Shown here: positions 43,301-52,907 of the stretch, piece after piece
How positions within the stretch are numbered: position 1 is the first letter of the stretch
Layout of the letters: every line of letters starts with the position of its first letter
Assembly (NCBI GenBank): GCA_035771175.1
Contig: CM069600.1
Span: 1-64,000 of the forward strand
Length of the DNA stretch: 64,000 nucleotides
Source: Paratinospora sagittata
Lineage: Eukaryota; Streptophyta; Magnoliopsida; Ranunculales; Menispermaceae
Direction: 5' to 3'
The notes under the pieces: generated by a model
Told to the model about the DNA's origin: nothing
What the model saw: the letters and a program-made list of their open reading frames with translations, nothing else
Databases searched by the model: none
Translations under genes and position numbers: made by a program

Positions 43301-46300
43301 GCATGAGTGTCACCATTTCATCCCATATTATTACTTTGTTAACACAATTTTTAAATGCCTAACTCAGATTTTAAACTTTTTTCTCGTGAAGAACATAGGA
43401 AGGCCAAAAAGTTCAAGAACTCCGAGTGTCCTAGTCAAGTAAAGCTTGAGTGACAAAACAGAAGTGGACTTAGAAATTAGTTCTTTTTGAAGCATGTTGA
43501 GTCAAAAATTAAACCATGCCCGATTTTTGAATTTCAACAAAGAGTTTGATTTGCCTCTCTATTCTTTTTTATCATGCACCTGTAAATAAACATAATGGAT
43601 TATTTTGATAAGGCTGATGCTTTTACACATTGGTAAACTTTTGGCTCCCAAATATAGTTCTCGGTTTGTTTGAATAGTGAACTCTCTTCAACCACTAATG
43701 CTTCTAATCCATGTGATAGTTTAAGGGTTTTATTGAAAAAAAAAATCATTTGGACGAAAGTGGTTCGCTAATTTATGGCACATGGTAAATTTGACTTTTA
43801 GAAACTTTTTAAAGGTGTCTATACAAGAAGCAATATTACTAAGGGATTAGCGTGTGGCTGAGCAAAAATCCACGTCATAAATGCAAAGACCTTCACAGAA
43901 AATTAGACTTGTAACTATGTAGAACCCAATGAACATAATCCATGTAGTTTCACTTAGTGGGTCTACCATAATAGCTTAAATGATATTTATAACTGTTTCG
44001 AGGACAAGGGTTGTCATGTTAAAAGTTACAAATCTATTCCAGCAGCAGTTTGTTCATCTTAAAAATATTCAGAACAAAACCAAAAATATAAGTTCATCTT
44101 AAAAATCAACTCATATTCATTTTTAAAAATGATAATCCAAATAGCCAATAATGTCATAATGATAGATCTTCTAACATGACACCGCCATTCTTTGAAGTCT
44201 TGATTTCATACAAACCAGCAGTTTTCTCATGAGACATGTAAGAACTACATATTATAAGTTTAAAAAAAACCTCAATATACTTTTTCTACAAGAAGAAACC
44301 TTAAAATACTCAATATATTGCGTAGAGAAGTATTATATGTCCACATTATGTGATTTAATGTGATCACCTAGGCTACAAATGTCTGGTCACCAGACTCACC
44401 ACCCATCTAAGTAAGAGAAATCGCCCAGGCACAACAGTCACAAAATTCAAAACTAATCAAAAGTCATATGATGCATGGGCACTGTCCCAGCCAAATATTT
44501 GGGTCTTCCCCATGAAGCTCATTCGACATCGAAGATCAATTACAATAGTGATTAAGAGATATAACAAGAATTAAAAGGGTCACTTAGTAAGGGTAGTAGG
44601 TAGTCTTCAACAGAAGAAAATTAATAAGCCTTCCATTCACTTCTTTTTTTCTGCTACTTATATTGATTAGTATGGTGGTCTAAAAGAAGGGCAATTAAAT
44701 GGTTCTAAAACAAAATAAAGGATCATGTCGGTGACTTCAGTGATTGAAAATTCCAATGAAAACTTAGGGGAACATATTATATTGAGGGCTAGTTTTGTTT
44801 TGTTTTGGTTTGCAAGAGAAATAGTATTGTCTATCATGTGTTTTTGCAGGTTTTGTAATGTTACATTGCATCTACTAGGAATATGATGAATGTTTGTTAA
44901 AAAATCAAGATAGAAGTGACTTATACCCAAGTAATTCCATAGGCACGAGAAGGTTTTCCTCCTCTGTAGACAAGTTCTTACTTTGCTAAAAAATTGCTTT
45001 TGTAGTCTGTGTATGCATGGCTAATTGATCTAATCTTGTTTAATTTAATAGAAATTTCAAATTCTACCCATACATTTATCAAAGATCATATAAATCTAGA
45101 CTTTGGATTAAATAAGAACATGACATGAATAACACCTTATTAAGAAAGAGAGGCTGCTGTTTTGGTGGCAAATTTGATCAACTTACGCTATGAGTAGTCA
45201 TAGTGCAGCTGGCAGTTCTTAAAAGAGTAGAGAGGTTCGGGATTAGTTTTGGAAAAGAGTGAAATTCAAAGTTTGCAAAAGTTATGCGGATTGCAGTTAT
45301 GGTTTGGGGGACAATCATTCAATTAAGGATAAAACTTCAAGCACGCATTTAGAAGATGGCAAACGAGTTCAAAGTTTGAAATCTACCTACATATATACCA
45401 ACATGTCATCACCAATTTCATCCTGAATTCAGATTTTTCTATCATGTGAAGTAATTTACTGTCACAGTTTCTTAGGTTCGTTTCTAGACTGTTTCGTGTG
45501 AGACAATAAGAAGACTAACCAAGTAAATGAAACCCCAAATTTGATCAATTAAGAGAAGAAAAAAAAAAAAGTTAGGCAATGAGAGCTATAGTGTGTAGCT
45601 AGCTTACTCGGGACAAGTATCAAGCAATAGCTCGACAGAATCATCGAGAGCATGGCCGAGTTTCTTCTCCTCTTCTTCCTCAAGCTCCTTCAACCAAAGA
45701 ATGGCGTGAACTCTTTGCCTCATTATCCGATAATCTTTCGCCAATCTCTCGACCGTATAGATTTCAGGATTCTCCTTATGCAATCGATACATCTCAGCTT
45801 TCTCAGAATCCTTAAGGTACGAACCCCTAGCTCCAGGCTCTCTCACCTGCATCATCAAAACATTCAGCTCCTTCATCCTATTACTCCAAGAATCAACATA
45901 ATCCTTGCTCTTACGATTCTCCTTCTCCAGCTCCACAACCTCATCGTTGTCGCCCTCCGGTGACGGACGAACTGGAGGAACTGAACCGCCGGCACCGGCG
46001 TCGGTCTCGGAGGTGATCTGCCGGCCGACGGCTTCTCCGTCAAAATGCTCTTTGGTAAGTCCGGTCGACCACGACGATACCGAATCCCAACCGAAACCAG
46101 AAGTACTACTACTTTCTGGTTTGGTTAATGGATCATCTTTGTCGGCGTTCCATCCTTTCCCCCAAGCTTCTTCGTTTCTATTTCTATCATCGCCAGATCC
46201 ACCAGATCTTGACGAGAAGTGATGGTCCTGTGAAACTGGATGAATCTTAAGGGATTCAAGGCCGATCGATGAGATTCGAACATCTTTGGAGATGGTTTGT

Positions 46301-46377
46301 TTCAGAGAATTTGAGATGGCTGGAGATGTAGAGATTCGAGATAAGACGCGGTTGAGATTCTGCATCATTGCGCTCAA
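40124..46377 (-). CDS. probable mitochondrial protein, mitoribosome/Bot1p-like family, 3 exons
   Basis: Exons 46377-45608, 42539-42350 and 40342-40124 join in phase with GT/AG borders and give 392 residues ending in RRKILP. The first ~40 residues (MSAMMQNLNRVLSRIS...) are rich in Ser, Arg and Lys and almost free of acidic residues, as in a mitochondrial presequence. Residues ~130-180 are acidic and polar. Then come ENPEIYTVERLAKDYRIMRQ and VHAILWLKELEEEEEKKLG, a helical block like the Bot1p-type mitochondrial regulator / mitoribosomal small-subunit family. Exon 2 ends LYQEFVQRMNFNKKK. Exon 3 has a basic GPRGKRGGGGGWKYV loop. I recognise the protein as conserved in plants (from memory), but the exact ribosomal name is unsure. 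No damage seen. Confidence 0.88.
40466..40597. repeat. 66 bp tandem duplication in intron 2 of the mitochondrial protein gene
   Basis: Two adjacent copies of AATTCATTGAACCATACAAT ... GGGAGGCTGCAGCTAGGCAC with a period of 66 bp and essentially no differences. Recent local duplication in an intron, about 125 bp from exon 3. Confidence 0.9.
41850..41960 (+). mobile_element. possible RTE-clade LINE 3' remnant
   Basis: Sequence near 41860-41950 (ATGGATAGAAACAATTAAGT, then ACTACTTGTAGTGTAATTGT) resembles the end of RTE ORFs and matches in part 34690-34745. Very short and degraded, in intron 2 of the mitochondrial protein gene. Confidence 0.35.
42350..42539 (-). CDS. mitochondrial protein gene, exon 2
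   Basis: 190 nt, completing Glu257 and coding FFNSHDREFHVASLPYKP to RMNFNKKK. Acceptor TCTGTTTTCAG, donor AAA|GTAAGC. Confidence 0.92.
42540..45607. other. intron 1 of the mitochondrial protein gene
   Basis: 3.07 kb AT-rich intron. Two related short patches (CCCCCCATGACCAAAATTCATTC-like at 42995 and 43225, each followed by a CACCATTTCAT patch at ~43080 and ~43310) suggest a ~230 bp imperfect duplication. Nothing else recognised. Confidence 0.55.
45608..46377 (-). CDS. mitochondrial protein gene, exon 1
   Basis: 770 nt, residues 1-256 plus two bases. Start is the first Met of a long frame with a presequence-like N-terminus. Donor CCCGA|GTAAGC. The 5' flank has a T22-like run and (GA)n at 46467-46499. 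Confidence 0.92.
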
Positions 46378-46984
46378 GTAGCTGCTGCTGCACCCATAAT
46401 CTTAAGAACTACAAGTTAGGGTTTTTCAAAGTTAAACCCTGCAAGTGCAAATGAAACGAACGAGGTTTTTTTTTTTTTTTTTTTTTAAGAGAGAGAGAGC
46501 ACAGATATTATACAATTTGGAAAAACATACAAGGTTTATACGAGCCTTTATCCGTAGTACCATTAAAATTGTTTAAATTATTGCAAATTTATAATTTAAA
46601 TAAAATAAAAGGAATTGATTTATTTATTTTTTTAAGACCCCTATGCCCCCCATAAAAGGTGGAGAGAGAACAGGTTTTTTGACTTGATTCTCCTTAAAAA
46701 AAAAAAATAAACATATTTTACAAATATCATCAAAATTTAAATAATGACTGGTTTGTCATAATTTGACAATTCAAAGTTCAATTAGCTGACACGCTGGCGC
46801 CACATGGACTTAGGGACGCTGATTAGGCTAAAAAAAATTTAATATAGAATTTAAAACGTCTTTCATAAAATATTTTTTGTTTTGTTTTATAGAAAGCGTC
46901 TTTCTAAAAATCGTCTTAAATAAAATATTATTTTTTCTTATAGAATGTGTCTTTTAAAAAGACGTCTTCTATAAGAAAATTCGA
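46378..46984. other. upstream region of the mitochondrial protein gene
   Basis: Holds the presumed promoter, a poly-T/(GA)n stretch (46467-46499) and an AT-rich patch with repeated GTCTTTTAAAAAGACG-like inverted motifs (46855-46975), probably a decayed DNA transposon. AGGAATTGATT at ~46610 recurs at ~48464. Confidence 0.5.
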
Positions 46985-48450
46985 TTTTGATGGCATTTAT
47001 AAAAAAAAAATTATTTTTTAAAGACAATCAAGTCAAAAGCCCCGAGAGGACATATCTCCTCCAAACACTATATCGATGATTATAAGTAGAACCTCCTTTA
47101 ACCAAACAAGACAATGATGAAGAGATACAACAAATTTGCAAAACCTATGAGCAGCCAAATTACCCTTCCTAGGAGTGGCTTTGATTAAAACATTTGGCCA
47201 AGATTGCAATATCAATAAATAGTCTTTTGTGATCTCTCCCTCCTTTAAAAAGGTGCTTTTGGAGGAATGAAGAGTTGCGATGACTAACGTTGAATCACCC
47301 TCCACTGTATCCACTAGAATTCCTAACTCGAGCGCCATTTTGATCCTCGATCTGATGGTTAATAATTTAGCAACAAAAATTGATTTTCTACCATCTATTA
47401 TGCGCACCACTGCCGTAACCAACTGGCCTTGACTATCCCTAATGACCACTGCAACACCAATAGCCCTCGAGCTGATGCAGATACTAGCGTCGGCATTTAA
47501 TTTCAGCATCCCCATAAGAGGAGGAGACCATTTTACTTCTCTGTTCACGCCCTGGATGGGTGGTGGAGGGGCCTCACTTTGGTATTTTCTCCTAACGTTC
47601 TTGGCTTTAAAAAATATGGCATCAGAAGAAATTCTTGGCTCCCCCACTCTAGCTTTGTTCCTTGCTTCCTAAATAACCCAACAAATCATCATGATTTCTT
47701 CCAATTCACACGTATCGGCATATGGGATAAGCTCCTTTCATGAACCATGGTGCAGTAGCAACATGCAACCTAGTTTTCTATTTCTAGGAGCTGCAACATC
47801 CCAGACTTCATCGGCTTTGTTGCAGTTAACCAGTACATGGACCCCAGACTCAACCTCTTCCAAACATTCCAAGGACAGTGTCTAATTAATAACCTTTCTT
47901 TTCAGCAAATTACCACCCGTTGGGAGAGCATTTTGGACCAATTTTCAACAAAAAACTCTGACTTTTGGGGGGGATGCGAAGGCTACAAATCTTTTTCTAC
48001 ATTTGCATATTACTGGCCACTTGAAAATTTTCAGCAAGTTGAACTTCCCTATTTTGTAGCCGGTACCGACCTTTAACACTGTACTCCCCATTCTTCACAA
48101 GGTGCCAAATCATTATAGCATGAGGCTTCTTATTGCTTAACCGAATTTTTTGGATCTCCTCCACATCAATTAGAAGGAAAACCTGGTGAAGTTTTTTCAG
48201 GTTCCAATCATTATCTTCAGAGATGAACTCGCCCACCCTCATGCCCTGTCCATCAGAAATCGGTGAGACGATCTTGAAGGTGCTCGGCCTAGGAATTTAT
48301 TACTCATCTGTGCTAATCTGAGTGCCATCTCAAACTCTCTATTTGGTGCCTTTCTCTAGTAGATCCCACCCCCAAGGAATACTCCTCTATATCTTTGAAG
48401 CCCCCTTGAGGTTGTGGCTTCTTAAAATGACACCGGAGGAAAGTATTTAA
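46985..48450 (-). mobile_element. degenerate LINE with RNase H domain
   Basis: Minus strand, in order: IPRPSTFKIVSPISDGQG near 48290-48240, VGEFISEDNDWNLKKLHQVF and IWHLVKNGEYSVKGRYR (48242-47997) as in the segment before zf-RVT of plant non-LTR elements, a broken zf-RVT part (47990-47700), then 47647-47033, a 204-residue open frame. That frame looks like the RVT_3 RNase H fold: LKLNADASICISSRAIG (first catalytic Asp region), VVIRDSQG, LELGILVDTVEGDS and a C-terminal RKGNLAAHR block. This is a different lineage from the other L1s here, which end with zf-RVT and no RNase H. Alternatively 47033-47647 was once a separate RNase H-like gene, which I think less likely. Confidence 0.72.
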
Positions 48451-48577
48451 AAAAAAAAAAGAGGAATTGATTGAATAAGTATTCTATGTTATATTGTTTT
48501 ATTTTCAAGATAAAAGAGTTTATAAATATTTTAAAATTAAGTTTAATTAGTTTTGACTTGAATATAGTTATTTGCGA

Positions 48578-48755
48578 CAAGTAAGTGGTTGGCTCAGTAA
48601 AAGTACGCTGAGTCTCAAGGTTGTTTATGTATAAAAGTTTCAGGATTTGATTTTTGGAAATGTCCTCGTTTGGCTATCATTCCGCTCTCACCTCAAACGT
48701 GACTAGCCTCACACTCAAGAAGTGTGGGGATACCTCGTGAAAAACTAAAAATAAA
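48578..48755 (+). mobile_element. probable tRNA-derived SINE
   Basis: Box A-like GTGGTTGGCTCAGTAAAAG near 48588 and box B-like CAGGATTTGATTT about 55 bp downstream, followed by a GC-richer body (ATTCCGCTCTCACC, GTGTGGGGATACCTCGTG) and an A-rich end. Clear target duplications were not found. Confidence 0.5.
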
Positions 48756-49188
48756 TAATTAATTATTTGAGTAAAATCTATATATACACTTAAACTTTAA
48801 TTTTACATAATTTATAAAATTAGATGATAAAATATATTAAAAAAATCATAATAACTACCTCAACTAAAATAATCATATCATTTTAATTTTAAGATTTTGT
48901 AGGTAGATAAAATAATAATTTCATGGTTTATAAAAGTTAATTTTAATTACTACTTTTACTTGAACATAAATGCAAGAAAAACTTTTAATTTAATAATTTT
49001 ATAGGCACATAATAATAATTTCACGGAGAGATAAAAGTTAACTTTAATTACTATTTTGACTTGAATATAAATATAAATTTAATTACTATTTTCATAGGTA
49101 TATAAAAGTGTAAATTTAATCACTATTTCTACTTGAACATAAATCCAGAAATCATTTATTTAGACTAAAAAAAGAATGAATGGTAAAA

Positions 49189-49260
49189 AGGGCCCAACCG
49201 GATTCGAACCGGCGACCTCTTGATCTGCAGTCAAATGCTCTACCACTGAGCTATGGACCC
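49189..49260 (-). tRNA. tRNA-Cys (anticodon GCA)
   Basis: The minus strand folds as a standard tRNA: acceptor GGGTCCA paired with TGGGCCC (one G-U pair), D arm GCTCAGTGGTAGAGC, anticodon stem and loop TTTGA-CTGCAGA-TCAAG with GCA in the loop, T arm CCGGTTCGAATCCGG. The discriminator is U (position 49189), as expected for cytosolic Cys tRNA. No intron. Internal box A (TAGCTCAGTGGTA) and box B (GGTTCGAATCC) are intact, and T4 follows at 49188-49185 as a polymerase III terminator. Probably functional. Confidence 0.96.
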
Positions 49261-49852
49261 ATTGCTGGCTGAAAGCTAATTAAAAAAATATTTGTACTAA
49301 TAATATAATATTTCTACTTGAAAAATAACCCCAGATCCTAATTTCTGTTCGTCCTCCTTCAAAAAAATTTATATATCCAATGTTGCATTAAAGATTTATG
49401 ATGCATGTATAGGTTGTACTCAACACGTATTAGCTTAAACTAAACTTTTTTGTGACTAATCATCCTCAAACCGATGAACAGTCCTCTCGTTCAAGTTTAT
49501 AATTTATATAAAGACTTTTATGTTGTTCTTTGCAGGGGTTTGAACTTGAAAGATTGCTTTTACGTGGTTATTGATATGCTTAACACTCATTCATTGCACT
49601 TCACTCGTTGCAAAAAATAAAACCAAAATGCAGCTGAAAGCAACAAATAAAAACTAGGGAACTATACTAGGTCATCTTATGGTTTCCCTTTATATTCAGA
49701 AAGGATGAGCTCATTAAGTTTGACTTTTGGCTTGGTGTCCTACGGGACCTCGAAGGGTTGTGTAATATTTAAAAGGATTTCAGATAATATGTTGATGAGT
49801 TTGATTATAATTTTGTAAATAAAATCAAAGTTAGTAGACCCTTTATACTTAA

Positions 49853-49888
<36 letters not shown>

Positions 49889-51088
49889 TTATATTATTAA
49901 TTTTCCGACACTCTAGAGGTATCTTTTTGTTCGAAGGACGAGACTAATCTTCTTAGACTTCGGGCCACTGCAGAGGCTAGGGCGATCCTCCCCAGTGTGG
50001 GCAGGCATAGTAGGCACGAACCCCGGCCGCAAGTCGAGTTTTATATTATACTTAATTTTTCTATATGCTTATGGTGGCTTTTTATGCGAATGTTTATAAA
50101 ACTGTTGTTCTTTGTCAAATTACTACTAACAAAACTATAAATACATGATAAGTAGTTGGTTAAACGAGAATTGTGTTAGAGAGCTTATAACCAATATAGA
50201 ACTTTTGTCAGATTAACTATAATATGAAACTACTATCAAATAGTCTTTAATCTAGTTAAGTCGAAAAAACACATTCATATAGTCTCAATGGAATAAAAAC
50301 AAAGACTTAATTGAATTGAATTAGTTAAATAACATTTTGTAGGCGGTTAAAGAAAATGTTAGGTGGTAATTGGCAATTAAAGAATGTGAATTGGCAATTT
50401 ATTATTTTAGACTATTACTTCTTAATTAAACATTGGAAAAATAACATACCCTTTTTCTGACTGTAGAAATTGTGCATTGGTATAGTGAAAAAAAAGGAAA
50501 GAATTGTACTCTCTTTTGAGAATGGATTGGGTATGGGTGATTGTATTTGCAAAGTATTTAGACAAAAAAAAAAAAACAAAGAAAAAGAAAAAGAAAAGTT
50601 TTTAAAGCATCTGACAATAACTACATTTGGACTACATTGCGGTGAAAAAACAATTTTTTTCTCTAAGTAAAATTACTTTTTTAAAAAGTATTTTTACAAA
50701 AGCTGAAACAAGCAAAAATAAAAATTAAAAAAGTATTTTTACAAAAGCTGAAACAAGCAAAAATAAAAATTGAAGAAAAGAAAGTTCTGAACAAACAAGA
50801 TGAGATCACAAACAACATATATGAGTAACAGTAAGAAATTAACATGGAAGTACTTAATCTTCATCCGCTCAAAGTCAGTAACCCCAAATCCAAAATAAAG
50901 CACAAGAGGAAAACAAAAAGAAAAAGAAAAACAAAAAACAAAGAAAGGGGGAAAATTAGAGATGACAAGAGAAGCAATTGCAGGACTAGGGCCTGAAGGA
51001 GCAGAAGCCAAAAGAGTCTCCTTTTGGCCCTCCACGGCATGCGCACACTGCACATACCTCAAAGCTCTCCCCTGGCCTTCTCCTCCTA
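49261..51088. other. intergenic, mostly without recognised features
   Basis: AT-rich. Contains the (TTA)n run, the GC-rich patch noted there, and a direct repeat of ~45 bp (AAGTATTTTTACAAAAGCTG at 50687 and 50730, period ~43). No gene supported. Confidence 0.5.
49858..49890. repeat. (TTA)n microsatellite
   Basis: About eleven TTA units in an intergenic region. A GC-rich patch at 49955-50035 (CCACTGCAGAGGCTAGGGCG, then a GAACCCC box-like motif) follows and may be a SINE remnant. Confidence 0.8.
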
Positions 51089-51801
51089 TCATTCATCTTC
51101 ATCTTTATCTTTGTCATCATCTCTGCTTCCATTATGGCTGATTGATCGAGGCTAAAGTTTGACTCTATATTTTTAAGATAATTATATCCCGCTTAGGTGC
51201 TCACGATGTATAACATTTATCTCTTAGGATATAACATTTCAAATTACAAGATCAACAAATTAATTAATGTTTAGTACTCTCTCATACACTATGACTAAAA
51301 TGAAGAATGCATGTTCTAATTGAATGTAATCTAATTCTTTGAATAAATGACTCTAGTGGGAATTATTTATAATTGTCTAAAGGGTGCAAATCAAAGAGAC
51401 ACCATTGAAAAGAGTCATTTTCTTAAAGACATGTCTATACATAATAATAGATATCATTTAAAAGGTCACATTCCATTAAATAAAAAAAATATTATGTGAA
51501 TGTACACACCCATTTAATACATTTTTCCATCTTTTCAATTTTTCATTTTTAAAATAAAATTTTCACATCTATATTTTTCAACAATGTCTACCATCCATGA
51601 TGATGATGATGATGACCCTTTCTCAATCTCAACACCCTTTTCCTACATTCCATCAAAATTCAAGAAAGAACAAAAAAAAAAAACAATAAATTCTGTCAAT
51701 TTAATTTGTGGTTATTAGAAAGAGACCCAAGAGAAAGTAAAGAGAAAGAGACTCACATGTAGATGTACAGATGATGATGACGTTGCTTCTTGATTCTCCA
51801 T
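51089..51801 (-). CDS. tentative two-exon small peptide gene (35 residues)
   Basis: Exon 1 51801-51757 codes MENQEATSSSSVHLH and ends at a consensus donor CAT|GTGAGT. A 605 nt intron follows, then exon 2 from 51151 (acceptor CTTTAG) codes PRSISHNGSRDDDKDKDEDE and a stop at 51091-51089. Both exons are in phase 0. A TATA-like ATATAAAC stands on the minus strand at 51942-51949, about 145 bp before the ATG, followed by a CT-rich leader. The peptide would have a Ser-rich start and a strongly acidic tail, with no signal peptide or membrane span. I do not recognise it. The exon 2 choice is inference, and the locus could equally be non-coding or a first exon of something else. Confidence 0.33.
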
Positions 51802-52838
51802 GGCACTGATAAAGCTCAGGATGAATTAAAAGGAAGAGGAATTGAGAGTGGGAGAGGGAAACACCAAAACCAAAGCAAGACGTGCTTGTGTTACTGTGTA
51901 CGTGTTGTTGATTTGATATTGAAAAAGAGCCAGTAAAGAGGTTTATATGTCTGGGACCCCATTTGAATTCTGATCTGCCTGCCAGAAGACCATGAATTGA
52001 AGATTGCGCAAGTCCAAATGCAACTGTGTTGTTTGTTACTTCCATTGGGATTTGGAATGCATTTATGACGTCTAATAAATTACATTTCTAAATGAAGGGG
52101 TCCCCATCCTTTCTCACCAACCATTAATTATCATAAAAAGATACTAAAATGACATTTAAAATATACATTACTATTAAACAAATTACCTAAAATAATGTAC
52201 CGACATATAATTTTGAAATAATTTAATAACGTATAAAGATAATGTACACTTTAAATATTCATTTTAAGTGTCAATGTATTACAATGCCATCTGATTGCTA
52301 AGAATATCTCAAATTTCTCTACCTCTGCACCTACATATCAATTAGTTATCTCTTTGGTTGCGGGAGTGATGCCATTTAGTGCACATTACTCTTGAGGGCT
52401 TCGCTTAGCTGAGCTGAACATGCAAATTGCACATACTTTTTATATTAACACACAGACACACACACACACTAGTTAGTAGTTGCATTGCAATCTGCAAATA
52501 CATCAATCTGGGTTTGTTGAAATCAACAGATGGGCCACTCTGCATCTGCAGATTCTAATTCAAATAAAACACACTCCATTGTATACATTTCAAGTCCAAG
52601 GAAACATCTACCTTTTACAGCCAACTGCAAAAAACATCATAGAGGCCATAATAATACTTGCACAAACACAATATCCAAGATCCAAGGAGGGTAAAATACA
52701 TATACAAGAGGGGAAAAAATTAAAAAAGAGTTATCAAATGCATTTACGCCATTCTTTGCTCCGCTCAAAATGGAACTGGTTTAAGTGGACTTTATTCTAT
52801 TTTCATCTTGACATGGATGGAGAAGCCTGCAGCATGTT
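51802..52838. other. intergenic region between the small peptide locus and the membrane protein gene
   Basis: Holds a (CA)n run near 52452-52468 and, at the right end, the 3' UTR of the membrane protein gene. The rest is unremarkable. Confidence 0.5.
51942..51949 (-). promoter_or_regulatory. TATA-like box of the tentative small peptide gene
   Basis: ATATAAAC on the minus strand in a moderately GC-rich setting, followed by a pyrimidine-rich leader (CTCTCCCACTCTC). The placement relative to the ATG at 51801 would suit a plant leader of ~110 nt. Confidence 0.35.
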
Positions 52839-52907
52839 TCAGTAAGACCAAAAATCATCCCCACCAGGTTTTTTCACAAGGATCTGATTGTATTCTGGCC
52901 TTGATGT
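52839..52907 (-). CDS. membrane protein gene, exon 2
   Basis: 69 nt including TGA. It is too short for ORF finders and was found by the family C-terminus TSRPEYNQILVKKPGG after the acceptor TTTTGCAG (52915-52908). Confidence 0.82.
   Translation of the reverse strand, partial: TSRPEYNQILVKKPGGDDFWSY

Noticed and set aside
45652..46222. Plus-strand frames of ~105 codons over exon 1 of the mitochondrial protein gene
   Set aside because: Opposite-strand shadows. The minus-strand exon is supported by splice sites and conservation-type residues.
49940..50040. GC-rich patch with a box B-like motif, considered as a tRNA gene
   Set aside because: No cloverleaf can be drawn and box A is lacking. At most a SINE remnant.
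51701..52045. Minus-strand 114-codon frame
   Set aside because: Covers the TATA-like box and leader of the candidate small gene in one frame without any recognisable domain. More likely chance openness.
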